Shown here: positions 1 to 12,300 of the stretch, one piece after another
Layout: each line of letters begins with the position of its first letter
Numbering within the stretch: the stretch's first letter is position 1
DNA from: Strigamia acuminata
Lineage: Eukaryota > Arthropoda > Chilopoda > Geophilomorpha > Linotaeniidae
Direction of reading: 5' to 3'
DNA: 64,000 bases
NCBI GenBank assembly: GCA_949358305.1
Contig: OX442318.1
Coordinates: forward strand, 5,752,501-5,816,500
The notes under the pieces: generated by a model
Told to the model about the DNA's origin: nothing
Databases searched by the model: none
Seen by the model: only the letters and a program-made list of their open reading frames with translations
Translations under genes and position numbers: made by a program

Positions 1-245
1 TACCCCCCAATTTAAATACATTAAATTAAGTTAAAAAATCCAAAAAAATTGGCGCTTTTTAAAGATTTTTACACAAACAAAATGGCGGCTCCCATCGCTA
101 CTGACTAAACAAACATTGAAAAATTGAAAAAATATTTTTTTTTCTTTAAATTAAATTAAATTAAAATTAAATAATAAATATTTTAAAAAAGTTCATTTTT
201 TCGACCGCCATTTTTAAAAAAAAAAATAATATTAAGCCTTTTTCT

Positions 246-1096
246 TTATTCCTTCATCCAGCGCTTCGATCCGCATTTGTATACTTGGCATGTATTTTTA
301 TCATTGATTGCTCCTGTCTGGAATGCCTTCATGTTATCTCGCATGTGGTCTGGTACAACACTGTCTAAAAGCCTATTGGATAGAAAATTTGAGTTAATAA
401 ATGGCGCGAAATTTGAAATTTAGAAATTGAACGAAAAGTTGCGAAAACTCACCCGAAGAATGCGCTTTTGCCCTTGATCTCGCCCACGAGACCGCCGAGC
501 TCGCACGCGATTCTCTTGAAACACATATCGCCCTCCATAGCTGTGACGTAGAGATCGAAAGCCCGGTTGATGTTCTCCTGGAGTGTGACCGGTCCGTCGT
601 GACCATCAATTTCTCGCCTTTTCCTACCGAAAACCGACGTTGGCAACGGGATTGTGCACACGGCACTCTGCAGATCACAGCCCAAGATGGCGGGCAGCAA
701 CAAGAGCACTCCGCCGAGCAACAAGAGCGGGATGATGAGCGAGTTGAAATCGATGTTGCCGAAGCCGAAAAAATCGAAAAGGGGGTTGCTGGTGGTCGGT
801 TGCACCGGGTACTGGTTGTTGCTACCGTAGTTGTAACCGCCGGTGTTGGGCTGAACCGGGTAGTAATAGTAATACAAGTTGCCGTTGTCGGCCGTCGCGG
901 CGCCCGGCGAGTAGCTTGGCGCGGCTGCCACGGAGGACTGTCCCCCATAGGATGGCGCGGCGGGTATCGGGCTGTAGGAAGGCGGCGCGACCGGCGCGGT
1001 GCCGGCTCCGCCGTATTTCTCGTCGGCTCGTTTCTCCACCGAGGCGCACGATGCGATCGTCACGAATAGCAGACCGATGATCGCACGGGTCAGCAT
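246..1096 (-). CDS. Small secreted or single-pass membrane protein, uncharacterised
   Basis: Two coding exons, 453..1096 and 246..372, join in phase across GT-AG sites to give 256 residues. The start MLTRAIIGLLFVTIASC is a good signal peptide. Next come a Tyr/Pro/Ala-rich low-complexity stretch (about residues 30-100), a strongly hydrophobic segment (about 118-140), a basic RKRR processing-like site, and a C-terminal part with CFKRIACELGGL and two more Cys pairs. The CxxRxxCE-like motif recalls small insect proteins of the DM4/12 type, but I do not recognise the family securely. The ATG is three bases after a consensus acceptor (AG at 1100-1101), so a 5' UTR exon lies upstream; a donor at 1242-1243 fits. 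A TATA box lies upstream on the same strand. It could be cuticular or glandular; no function is claimed. Confidence 0.75.
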
Positions 1097-1349
1097 TTTC
1101 TAGAATTTGAGAAATAAATTTTTAAAATTTTTGGATTTAAAAAAAAATATTTTTTCGAAATTTTCGAAATTTTTCGAAAAATTTTCGAAAAATTTTTCGA
1201 AATTTTTTTTTTTTTTTTTTTTTTTTTGTGTTTTGATTTTTACCTGTTTTTGGTTGGGAAGATTTGAAGGAATGATTTTAAAAATCCAAAGCGGTGGGCG
1301 CAGACGGCTCGGTGAGTGCAATGTGGGGCTGAGTGCCGGGCGAGAGGGA

Positions 1350-1355
1350 TTTATA
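1350..1355 (-). promoter_or_regulatory. TATA box for the gene at 246-1096
   Basis: TATAAA on the minus strand, about 25 bases upstream of an initiator-like TCAG (around 1325). A 5' UTR exon from there would end at the donor 1242-1243. A palindromic CRE (TGACGTCA) lies further upstream at 1389-1396. Confidence 0.45.
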
Positions 1356-1388
1356 CCTTGCGAGAGTCGGAGGCGGGGCTTGGCGGTG

Positions 1389-1396
1389 TGACGTCA
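1389..1396. promoter_or_regulatory. CRE/ATF palindrome TGACGTCA
   Basis: Perfect CREB/ATF palindrome about 35 bases upstream of the TATA box of the 246-1096 gene. The same octamer occurs at 6143-6150 and at 45204-45211, the latter directly before the TXNDC11 start codon. Confidence 0.35.
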
Positions 1397-1859
1397 CGGT
1401 GTTTTGGGAATGGCGGGTTGGGATGGCGGTTGGGGTTTGGGATTTGTTGGATGGCGATTTGTTTGACCTATAAGTTGGGAATTGTAGACAGTAGGCCAAT
1501 AGGAAATGGTTTTGGTCAATTTTGTGCGAGGATGAATTATTCATGCTGGAATTTTTGATTTTTGGTTGCGATTTTTTTTTTTTTTTTTTTTTTGGGGGGG
1601 GGTTTGGTTTTTGGTTTTTTTGGTGGTTTGGTGTGGAGGTGAGTTTTTTTTTGTTTGTTTTTTTGTTTTGGTTTTTTTTTTCAGGGGGGAAAGTTGGGGT
1701 TTTGAGATTTTTTTTTTTTTAGGAGATTTTTTTTCGGTTTTGGTGGATTTTTTTGTTGTTTTTGGTTTTTATTATTATTTTTATTTTTTTGGTATGAGTT
1801 TGAAATGTTTGGATAAGAAAAATTGTTTTTCTGACTTGATTGCGACTTTTTAGACAGAT

Positions 1860-2520
1860 AATTGATTTTATGGCTTATTTTCGACTTTTTAGACCTAAAT
1901 AATTGATTTTATGATTTTATATTCGAGTTTTTAGATTTTTATAATTGATTTTATGACTTGATATTTAGATTATTCGGACAGAAAAAATGTTTTTAAAACT
2001 TATTTTCGACTTTTTAGACCAAAATAATTGTTTTTTTGACTTATTTTCGACTTTTTAGACCAAAATAATTGTCTTTTTGACTTATTTTCGACTTTTTAGA
2101 CCAAAATAATTGTTTTTATGACTTATTTTCGACTTTTTAGACCGAAATAATTGTTTTTCTGGATTATTTTCGACATTTTAAACCGAAATAATTGTTTTTT
2201 TTTACTTATTTTCGACTTTTTAGACCAAAATAATTGTTTTTATGACTTATTTTCGACTTTTTAGACAAATAATTGTTTTTATGACTTATTTTCGACTTTT
2301 TAGACCAAAATAACTGATTTATTAACTTGATAACAGATTATTTAAACAGAAAAATTGATTTTATGACTCATATCTCGACATTTAAAACCTAAATAATCGT
2401 TTTTCTGACTTATTTTCGGCTTTTTAGACCGAAATAACTGATTTATTAACTTGATAACAGATTATTTAAACAGAAATATTGATTTTATGACTCATATCTC
2501 GACATTTAAAACCTAAATAT
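1860..2520. repeat. Minisatellite, about 40-bp unit
   Basis: Diverged tandem copies of a unit built on CTTATTTTCGACTTTTTAGA followed by an AT-rich spacer, roughly a dozen copies. Non-coding. Confidence 0.8.
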
Positions 2521-3599
2521 ACTTTTTAAACCCAATTTTAGACTTTAAAAAACAGAAAAACTCTCATTCCGACTTCATTTTCCATTTGTTTTTTAATTAC
2601 AACAATAACAAATTGAATTTTCTTGCTCAAAATTCAACAATTTCCAACCCCCGCAACAAAAAAACAAACAAACAAAACAAAAAAAGAAAGAAAGAAATTC
2701 CCTAAACGTTTTTCTTTAACCGCAGAAGAATGACAAGAATTTGATCGCTGAATGCAAACGACAATTTTTTGTCAATGAGAAATTTTACTTGGGTCACGCA
2801 ACGAGTAAAAAGATGAACCTTGACCCTCGACGACCTACTTCCGGTTCCGCCATACCTACAGCCAAGAAACACAGTGAACTTTTCGAGGTCGATAAGTGGA
2901 AAAAGAGAGAAAGAATGAACGAGAGAGAGACAGACAAAAACAAAAAGAAAAATTAAAAATAATAAAAATAAAAATTTGGCGAAATATTCGCCAAATTCAA
3001 ACACGGGGCGCGGAATGAGGAAGAAGAAACGCACACCCAACACCCAGCACTCATCAACTCATCCCGAAAATGAAACAATCGAATGTCATCGCCCATTCAT
3101 TTGTGCATTTCATTTTACACGTCGCTTCATAAGGGCAGTAGGTGATAGAAGTATCACCTTTGCAAACAATGGGAGGTGGTGGTGGTGGTTTTTTTTTGGT
3201 TTGGTTTGTTTTGTTTTTGGAAATTTGGCGTTAAAATGTAGAAATGTTTTTGTTTTGGAAAGATTTTTTTTTGTTTTTTGAGTTTTTTTTTTTTTTTTTT
3301 TCTTATTTAGAAGGTAATTAAGCCTAATGAGAGTTCAGTTGGAGATTAGGCTTAAAGGTAATTGGTTTTTTTGGGGGGGATTTTTGTGCAAGTGAAGAGA
3401 ATGGAAATGGAGTTTTTTGGATTTTTTTCACAGGTTTAATGTATGATTCGTGGTTTATTGTGTTAGAAATGAAAGATTTGGTGGTTTGGGGGGGTTTTTG
3501 GAATGTTATTGTTTTTATTTTAATGTTTGATGTAAATATGATAGTTTGGTCAGTAAGGGGGGAATGAATTTCTTTTGCTTGTGTGTGTGATGTTTTGGT

Positions 3600-3900
3600 T
3601 GATTTATTGATTAAAAATGTGTTTTTTGGTCATTTTAGTCAATTTATTGATTAAAAATGTGTTTTTTTGGTCATTTTAGTCAATTTATTGATTAAAAATG
3701 TGGTTTTTGGACAATTCTATGATTATTTTGGCTATTTTGGTCAATTTATTAATCAAAAATGTGGTTTTTGGACAATTCTATGATTATTTTGGCTATTTTG
3801 GTCAATTTATTAATCAAAAATGTGGTTTTTGGACAATTCTATGATTATTTTGATCATTTTAGTCAATTTATTGATTAAAAAAGTATGTTTTGGTCATTTT
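3600..3900. repeat. Minisatellite around TTGATTAAAAATGTG
   Basis: About six tandem copies of a 40-70 bp unit with GGTCATTTTAGTCAATTTAT; the central copies are longer (TGGACAATTCTATGATTATT) and nearly identical. Confidence 0.75.
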
Positions 3901-4984
3901 TATCAGTAACATGATATTTTAGCCAATTCTTTTTTACCAGTTTGGGTCATTTCTATCCATTTTGTTAATTTTTTTGGTTTTTTAATTAATTTATTAAAAT
4001 AAAATAAAAATTGAATTTTTAAGCTTTTTTTTTAATTTTTTATTTTTTAAAATTTTTTTTTTTAAAATTTTTAATTTTATTGACAAACTGCTTATTCTCT
4101 AATACGTAAATATCCCATAGAGAACATCCCAAGCGAGAAAACTTGCAAAAGAAAACCATTTTTCTATTGTAATCCTATGGGAGCTGAGCAGTGCTGCACC
4201 AGGGGCAGCATCACGCCGTGTCCTCACCTCGCAACATCTCATCTCATACCAACTACAATATCAATTGTTCCAATCCAGTTATACCGTAATTAGCCCTAAT
4301 TCACTTCCGGTCATTGGCTGGTGCACTTGGAAAACGAAAATGTTAAAATATCAGACTCGAAAATCTTTTCTCAGACCGTGATAACGATACAGAAAACAGC
4401 AATTTCATGATTGGCTACCTGTGAAAGGGCAATTTTTCGCGCGCATTGTCACGGAATTGCAAGTTTTAGAAAACACACACACACAAAAAAACCAAAAAAA
4501 ATTCTAAATAAAAATTTTTTTTTATTATTATTTTATAAAAAAAAAAATGGTGGAAAAAATGTTGGGCCAAAGTTTTGCCCTAAGGTCAACCGGAAGTTGC
4601 CCTTTGCCCATGGTTCAAGGTTGAATTTTCTATTAGATTTGGGCCTAGGCTTGTGAATAGGAGTGGTTTACCTTTAGGGTTAAATGAAGATGATTGGAAG
4701 GAGGGTGGAGGGCGATAGGGGGATTTGGTAATGGTAAAAAAGTGGTTTAGAGGTATAATTAGATGGTTAATTGAATTGCCATGTTGGAGTTAGTGAGTGG
4801 TGGGTTTGAACTGCTGGTTGGATTTTTAGGATTTTTATTTTTGGAAATTGAAACCGGAATTTTTAGATACAAAAAAAAAAATTATAAAAAAAAATATATT
4901 GCATTGGGTTTTGCGAGAATGCATTTTGTAATACATTTTGTAAAATACGTTCCAAATATTATTATTTGTCAAATACGAATGGAT

Positions 4985-5480
4985 TTTTAAAATAATAAAA
5001 ATACAATTTTAGTTTACGTGTATTTTAAGTTTAAATTTTGATTTATTATAATAAATATATAATAAATAGCGTATTTTATCGATTAAGAGCCGCGGCGACT
5101 CTTAATCGGTAAACTACAGTAATTATAATTATAAATAAATAGGACAGGAAATGATGTCATTTTTGTTTTAAAATTGAACTAAAAATAATAAAAATACAAT
5201 TTTAGTTTAAGTGTATTTTAAGTTTAAATTTTGATTTATTATAATAAATATATTAAAAATACCGTATTTTATCGATTAAGAGCCGCGGCTATTCTTGGTG
5301 TATCAGCCGCGGCTACTATTCGGGAGCGACTCTTAATCGGTAAAATACAGTAATTATAATTTCAATAAATAATTAATACAGTTTAACTTAATAAGTAGGA
5401 CAGGAAATGATGTCATTTTTGTTTTAAAATTGAACTAAAACACAAAATATTTTAATTTTTCAACGCAGTTAGTGTCACCC
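4985..5480. repeat. Duplicated repeat unit carrying short CGATTAAGAG elements
   Basis: Two tandem related units (about 4985-5170 and 5176-5440) share AATTTTAGTTTA, GTGTATTTTAAGTTTAAA and GGACAGGAAATGATGTCATT. Each holds a small inverted-repeat element at the same place: 5070-5119 is little more than two fused terminal repeats, and 5262-5350 is slightly longer. A third related unit lies at about 31003-31185. Confidence 0.7.
5070..5119. mobile_element. Minimal inverted-repeat element, CGTATTTTATCGATTAAGAG family
   Basis: Left arm CGTATTTTATCGATTAAGAG and right arm CTCTTAATCGGTAAACTACA are inverted repeats with almost no interior. Longer members of the family are at 5262-5350, 11061-11308 and 30767-30992. 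Confidence 0.6.
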
Positions 5481-6142
5481 CTTTTTTAGCGTAACCCTCG
5501 ATCGTTACTTCCTGTTCATGTACCACATGTAACTAAATAAGCTAGAATAAACCATTTTATTACTACTAAAAGATTATGGGCTCAGCACGCTTGCACTGCG
5601 ATTTCGGCAAGTGATTTCGAGTCAAACGCAAAACGTAAAATTACAGAACGATACATTTAACGAATGTTATATTTCTTATGTTCTACTATTCCCATGTTAA
5701 ACCTAGTATAAGCCTTTTCTATGAACTGAAACCCTCCAACAACCCACATTTCCTTCTTCCACAACTTCCTCGACGATAATAAAAGCCAAAACCAACTGTT
5801 CCACATTTTCCCCATACCCATAAACCCACCTAAACCAGCACACATCCTATTGAGAACAATTGGAACCACATGACGCCATTTCACGAGGCAGGTTTCAAAA
5901 AAAATTTCAATTGTCATCAATCGGTCGTGTATCTGAGTTACTGGGTTGTTTAGGTCCGGTTCAAGGCCAGATGAGTAGGAGGTTCCTCCGAGAAGAGTTG
6001 GGTGGATGGAGGAGGATGTGGTTGACGTGCGCATGCTCATTAGCGAGTGGAAACTGGAAAGGATCAAACCTTGACCTTTTGGATTGGGTTTGGTGGGAAT
6101 GGAGAAAAAAGGAATGGGGGAAGAATTGAAATTGGCGAATAG

Positions 6143-6150
6143 TGACGTCA
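6143..6150. promoter_or_regulatory. CRE/ATF palindrome TGACGTCA in a GC-richer island
   Basis: Lies inside a promoter-like stretch (about 6000-6400) but I cannot connect it with any gene in the window. Confidence 0.25.
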
Positions 6151-6639
6151 CAAGGCGTCGTTTTTGGTGCGGTGCTGGGAGTGTCGCGGCGAAGCGATCA
6201 GCTTCTTCCGCGGCGGTTCCGCATTCCTGGGTTTGATATTTGGTCGGTCGTTCACCCTGCAGTGGTCACGGTCAAGGTCTTTTTCTTCTCTTGTGGAAGG
6301 AAACTAATGGAGTGTTGTTTGTTGTTCGCTGCCACCCTCAACCTAAACCTCTGTTGTTCTCTAGGTGAATTGGTTTCCAGGTGGGCAAATCGAATTTAAT
6401 CGCGCACCTGTTGACCGTCAGAGTTTTGTTTGTTTTTTTTGTTTTGTTTTTGATCGGTCGGATCGAGTTGGGAATTTATCGGGTTTTTTTTATTTTGGAG
6501 GAAAAGGGATAGGGATTTTTTTGTTGTTGGTTGATATGCAGAATTATAGTAATTTAGGTCTAAACGTGATGTCATCACTTGAGTCGGTTAATTGTAGGAA
6601 ATTATGGTAGGCTTAAATGATGATAAATTGGGAGTGGGA

Positions 6640-7420
6640 ATTGGTAAATTCGAATTTGGGTTTGAAAATTTGGTAAATTGGTTTGCAAATTGGTAAATTT
6701 GGGTCTGAAAATTTGTAAATTGGGTCTGAAGATTGGTAAATTGTGTTTAAATAATAAATATTGACAAATTGGGTCTGAAAATTGATGAATTGGGTCTGAA
6801 AATTTGAAAATTGGGTCTGAAAATTTGAAAATTGGGTCTGAAAATTTGAAAATTGGGTCTGAAAATTTGAAAATTGGGTCTGAAAATTTGAAAATTGGGT
6901 CTGAAAATTTGGAAATTGGTAAATTGGGTCTAAATAAAAAATATTGACAAATTGGGTCTGAAAATTGATGAATTGGGTCTGAAAATTTGATGATTGGTAA
7001 ATTGTGTCTAAATAAAAAATATTGACAAATTGGGTCTGAAAATTGATGAATTGGGTCTGAAAATTTGAAAATTGGTAAATTGTGTCTAAATAATAAATAT
7101 TGACAAATTGGGTCTGAAAATTGATGAATTGGGTCTGAAAATTGATGAATTGGGTCTGAAAATTGATGAATTGGGTCTGAAAATTGATGAATTGGGTCTG
7201 AAAATTGATGAATTGGGTCTGAAAATTGATGAATTGGGTCTGAAAATTTGAAAATTGGTAAATTGTGTCTAAATAATAAATATTGACAAATTGGGTCTGA
7301 AAATTGATGAATTGGGTCTGAAAATTGATGAATTGGGTCTGAAAATTAATGAATTGGGTCTGAAAATTTGTAAATTGGGTCTGAAAATAGGTAAATTGGG
7401 TCTGAAAATATTGAGCCTTA
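6640..7420. repeat. Minisatellite, 20-21 bp unit GGGTCTGAAAATTGATGAAT
   Basis: Around 35 copies, with homogenised blocks and a recurrent longer variant containing TAAATATTGACAAATT. It translates as a short peptide repeat in one frame, which has no significance. Confidence 0.9.
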
Positions 7421-8866
7421 ACATGATAGCAATCACATCATTACAGATAAATCAAATTAATCTGAAACATTGACTAATTAGGCTTAATTATTGCCTGACT
7501 GTCCCACACATTGGTAAATTAAGCCTAATTACAACATGCTTACCCCTAAATCAGTTTACTTTTTAAATTGTGCTTGATTAGGTCTACATTTATCGCCAAA
7601 TTAGACCCATTATTCGATTTATCAGCTAAACTACAACGAATTGTGCCCAAATATCGATTTAACCACCAAAAAAAAAATGCATTACACCAAGCCCCACATC
7701 ATAAATTAGGCCTAAATAAAAAAAAGTTAGAAAAAATTCAACACACACACACACTAAAGAGCATTCATTTTCCACCCCATCTCGTATTTATTAGATGCAG
7801 ACCAGCACCTAAAACTCTGGAGGTGAAATTCGGCGAGAGGACGAAGAGGTCAGTGCCGGTCAAGGTCGAAAGTGGCCTCTTTAACTTACCACCAACGACC
7901 AAACAGAGATGATCAAGTGGTGTCCAGGGGGAGACCGTCCACCAACGGACGTTGACCCGAATGTGGGAAAAATGAAAACGCAAGAAAAAGAAAAAGAAAA
8001 AGAAAATCAAGGCTTTGGGCCTCGGCCGAAAGGTGAAGGAAGACACGCCATGCCGCGCCATGCCGCGTGCAGGCTACGCGCAGACCGATACCGCGAGCAG
8101 AAGGAGAAAAACAGAAAAAGGCGATTTGGATCTTTCCAAGAATTTCGTCTTGAGATAATGATTGACGTGTTTCTTTCTTTCGTGCCTTTCCTTTTTGTTT
8201 TTGTGTTTGCTAAGGGGCCCGTGACCTGACCCCGAAGGTCAGCCGATGCTGAAAATAGGTCGTTCGGCCAATCGTTTCAGTTATGCGGAAGAGAGTGACC
8301 CGTCTTGGGGTTGGGTGATGGAGAGTCGAGGGAAGGGGGAATTTTTTTTTTTTTTTGGGGGGATAAATAAAAAATGTATAAAAAAATCAAGTTTGCAAGG
8401 TGAAGGTAAACAAGATTTTTTTTTTTGGATTTTTGGGGTTTGTTTGGGTTTGGTTTGTTTGGTTGTGGCGCCATCTGTAGGAGGGATTGGTTAGTTTTGA
8501 GTTTATTTGTGTTGCGAGGGTTTGGCACCAGCTGGCGTGCGTTTACAGCTCCGCAGAACTCAAGATGGCCACCGCTGCCTGCTTCAAAGTAGGATTAAAT
8601 TTTTTTTAATACTTTATGTAGCTTTATTAATTTCTGATAAAAAAAATAGAAGAAGTAAAGATTAGAATGTTTTCTTTAATTAGGATTAACAATTTTTCCA
8701 CCTTGTACATCTTTGCTGGAAAATCTGTTGGAGGCAATGGGATCGGTTTATATATCGGAAAAAGAAATAATTAGAAAAAAAATATTTTACAATTCCACAT
8801 ATTTGGTTTATGTTTTGATACAAGCTTACATTGTAAACCAAATGATTTATTTTACAAAATTATATA

Positions 8867-9286
8867 GGGTGTCCCAAAAATAACGCAAGATTTGAATTAG
8901 CCGCCATTTGTGCAGTAAATTGTTGGCGACCCTGAAACAACAACGATTTGACAGCTGAAAGTTTAGGGTTTTATCTGCCGAAATTGGATTATATTGATGT
9001 GGGCAATATGTGGTTTCAACAAGACGGTGCCACATGCCATATTGCCATACAACCATGGAAACAATTCAATTACTGCATGAGACATCACCGGTTTCGGTGA
9101 TCAGAATTGGCCCCTTTTTCTTGCACCGTCTTGTTGAAACCACATATTGGCCGCATCAATATAATCCAATTTCGGCAGATAAAACCCTAAACTTTCAGCT
9201 GTCAAATCGTTGTTGTTTCAGAGTCGCCAACAATTTACTGCACAAATGGCAGTTAATTCAAATCTTGCGTTATTTTTGGGACACCC
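8867..9286. mobile_element. Fold-back element derived from a mariner/Tc1-type transposon, copy A
   Basis: Terminal inverted repeats begin GGGTGTCCCAAAAATAACGC; the arms of about 165 bp are nearly perfect inverted copies. Each arm translates to WFQQDGA, and the left arm plus core to a DDE-transposase-like WFQQDGATCH motif of the IS630/Tc1/mariner superfamily. The non-repeated core is short, so this is a non-autonomous element assembled from a transposase 3' region. A second copy of the same length, core inverted, is at 20366-20785. Confidence 0.8.
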
Positions 9287-9378
9287 TTTTAGTATCAACT
9301 TATTTCTTAAAATTGTAGTCAAATTCTTAGGCGCTTTCACAAATGATGTGTAACTTGCAGTTTGGACTTCCACACTCA

Positions 9379-12300
9379 TTAAGCTGGTACGCAGATAAAG
9401 ATTTGGCAAGGTACTAGCGGAATTGTTTGGCTGGAGCCAGCGATATGTTTTGTGGCGGAGTTAAGGACTGAACGGTCTTCCTTTGCAAGTCTCTCACGAA
9501 CACCAGAAATAGGAAGATGGTTGATGTCACTGTTGTTGTCAGTACAAGCTGGAAAAAAAAGTATTTATTGAAAATGCAATTGAGAGAAAGTTGAGTTTAA
9601 TCCCGCAAGAGATTTGCTCAGAACCGAACACCAAATTACCGAATACCACAGCAGTTCACTGGGATCAATCAGTGAAGACTTGAAGCCTAAATTGATTTTT
9701 AAATGGCAGTGGTGCATTCAATCTTCAAAAGACGAATTCACTTCTCCTTAAATCACTTAAAGAAGTGAATTCTCGACCGAGCATACTAAAGACTGGACGG
9801 AACTAAAAAGATGGCCATCAGACGAGCCAATAGCAGAAGAGAGAAGTCAATTCTATAAGTCAAAGAATTTATTCCAATTTCACTTAATCTTAATCGTCTT
9901 ATTTGAATTCTATCAAGGATAACATGGACAGGTATCCACATGTTTAGAGCATTTTGCCACCGATAGCGCCACATGATAAACTTGGGTCTACTTTAGAAAA
10001 TTGCGATTTTTTTTTAAAAAAATTAGTACAAAAGATTTGAGAAGTAGTCATTTTTAGACTAAATAAATGTTGCTCTACAAGTTTACAATTGGAGATTTCT
10101 GTCTATCTTTAATGATTTCCAAGATAATTTTCAAATGACCAAATTTTGGGTCACAGTAAAATTGCCCCACCCAACTTTAATACTTTACTATCATTGGACA
10201 TTGGATTAGATGCATTGTTAGCACTTTCAGAAATATTTAGTAGACTAACAGTCTTTTTTACCACCCTGTATAGCCGCACTGTATTCCGGGACGACAACAG
10301 ATAGCAAACCTGCTTAGTTGGCAAGCAATGCGTGACACGTGATTGCTGTCATCCAATCAGCGCACAGAACAGCGAATCAATAGGAAATAACCCACGGATA
10401 CGTGTCCATGTTATCCTTGGTTCATGATTCTATCAAGTTTGCTTCTCGGGGAAGTCATTTCAGGCGAATAGGTCAATTTGTCTTTTGAAGATTGAATGCA
10501 CCTAGTGTCTGCTGCCTGTAGAAATTATACTGAACTAGGTCCAGTCTTAGGGTATGTGCACCCTTATGTTTTTGGTCATCTGGCGTCAGTGAATGATTGA
10601 TGTCCAGCGGTAAAAAAAAGACTGGGATTTGGTAATTTGGTAAGGGTACTTGATCTTACCACATTTGGTCAATTCTCCGGGAAATAGGGTTACTGAAGAT
10701 ATGGTAGCACCAATGTTTTGTGAATCACCTCCTGGTGGAGGAGGAGGTGGTGGGGGAACTGGTGCAGGAGCTTTATCACCATGTTGTTCTGGTGGAGGAG
10801 GAGGAGGTGGTTTAGGGGGAACTGGTGCAGGAGCTTTATGCAAAACTTTAGGCGGATGTTTTACAACAGGCTTAGCTTTAGCTTTTACAACTTGAGCTTT
10901 AACATGAGTTTTCTTAACTGAAGCATGTAAATTGCCCAATAGGGGAAATTTTCTACCTGTAAATGCAAATTTATGTTGTAAATTGTAATCACAAGTAAAG
11001 GTGTTGAATAGGAAATTAATTCTAGTCTTTTTGAACATTGTTTAGTTGTTTAATTGTTTACCGTATTTTATCGATTAAGAGCCGCGGCTCTTATTCAAAA
11101 CTGCCATTTTTGTCAGCAATTACAATTTCGCTTTTTCGTTTGTTACATTTGTTTAATGTAACAAACGAAGTCTGAACGTCACGAACGTAGCGTACGTTCA
11201 TTGTTCGTGAGGTTAAATACGGAAACAATACCGTACTTTTGCAAATATACGGTATTCTTGGTGTCTCAGCCGCGGCTACTATTCGAGGGCGACTCTTAAT
11301 CGGTATAATGTGTTTTTTTATTATATTATTCCTTTCCAGTTTATTGCACTAGTTTTGGTTGAATGCGAGTCTGTGCCATCTACCAGTGCAGGTAAAAGTG
11401 TTGGAAGTCTTACTTTCTATATTCAGTTCCCGGTTTCCTTCTATATTCAGTTCCCGGTTTCGTATTGAAGTTGACTGAAGAGAAAGTATAAAAAATGACA
11501 ACAATATTATAGTTTGTCGTTTTGGTTAGGTGAGGTTAGGTTAGGTTAGGTCAGGTTCCAGTTGCTTCTATTGCGTATTGATGTGCTTAGGAATGTATGC
11601 TTCAATGATTCGAAAAACGAATCAAAATAAAGACACTAACTATACTCTGGCCATGTGTAAGTTTGGCCTAACTCCGAGCCTTTTCTCTGGTGTAGTGACA
11701 CAAGAAAATAGATCCAAACACCAGGATTGCAACCGATCTACTGAAAATAGCAAGGGAACGTTCTAAGATTTCTGGAAGAAGTAAGCAATAAACTCTGAAC
11801 TATTTTTCCTGGTGGCAGCACAAAGTGCGTTATGAGGCTCGGAGTTAGGCCAAACTTACACATGGCCAGAGTATATAGTAGAGGTTCCTGAGGCTACCAA
11901 AGAGGAGAAACATGGCTGTATTTAGGGTAATGCGTTGAAACTACTCTGTCGCCAACCTTCCGTCAATTCTCTTCAAAAATAACTAAATTATACTCTGGCT
12001 CACTATAACTTGGGCCTATTTCCCATTGGCCGAGCCTCATTACTCCTAACTGTGGTCTGTGGGCTACCACCAGGAAAAATAGTTCAGTTTGGTTTTAAAT
12101 TTGTTTAATAATTTTAATCATTGAAATGATTTAATATTGTTTGTATTTTATAAGAAAATGTATCTTCAAGTCATAAAATAAAGATTTATGCTGGTTTGTT
12201 TCAACATTCATGTTTATTAAGTTTATTGCTGGAAAGCAAACAATTTTTTTTTTGGTTGTTTTGTCTGGAAAGCAATCAAAATGTCAGCCAGTGTTTGGAT

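Larger units (their letters stand above)
1397..8850. other. Gene-poor interval with minisatellites and promoter-like islands
   Basis: I find no convincing coding exon here. The open frames are products of poly-T tracts or tandem repeats. GC-richer non-repetitive islands stand out at 2740-3160, 4100-4340, 5820-6420, 7780-8300 and 8500-8580. Several contain nuclear-receptor-like half sites of the TCAAGGTC kind (about 2819, 6068, 6272, 7859). At 8564 an ATG in a good context is followed after 8 codons by a donor-like GT, but the adjoining sequence is repeated near 30.6 kb, so I do not call a gene. Confidence 0.5.

Noticed and set aside
394-1069. Long frames overlapping the first gene on both strands
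   Set aside because: Shadows of the real exon at 453-1096, with Thr/Arg/Ser-rich composition and no domain, signal or splice support.
5657-6151. 164-codon minus-strand frame
   Set aside because: No recognisable domain or signal, and it overlaps a CRE-containing promoter-like island. I cannot separate it from a chance frame; kept as possible but not listed.
8564-8587. ATG in a good context followed after 8 codons by a GT donor, resembling a first exon
   Set aside because: Adjoining sequence is shared with the element near 30.5-30.7 kb and no following exon was found.
9010-9318. 102-codon frame with WFQQDGA-like peptides, and its twin at 20319-20642
   Set aside because: Transposase remnants within fold-back elements, not a functional gene.
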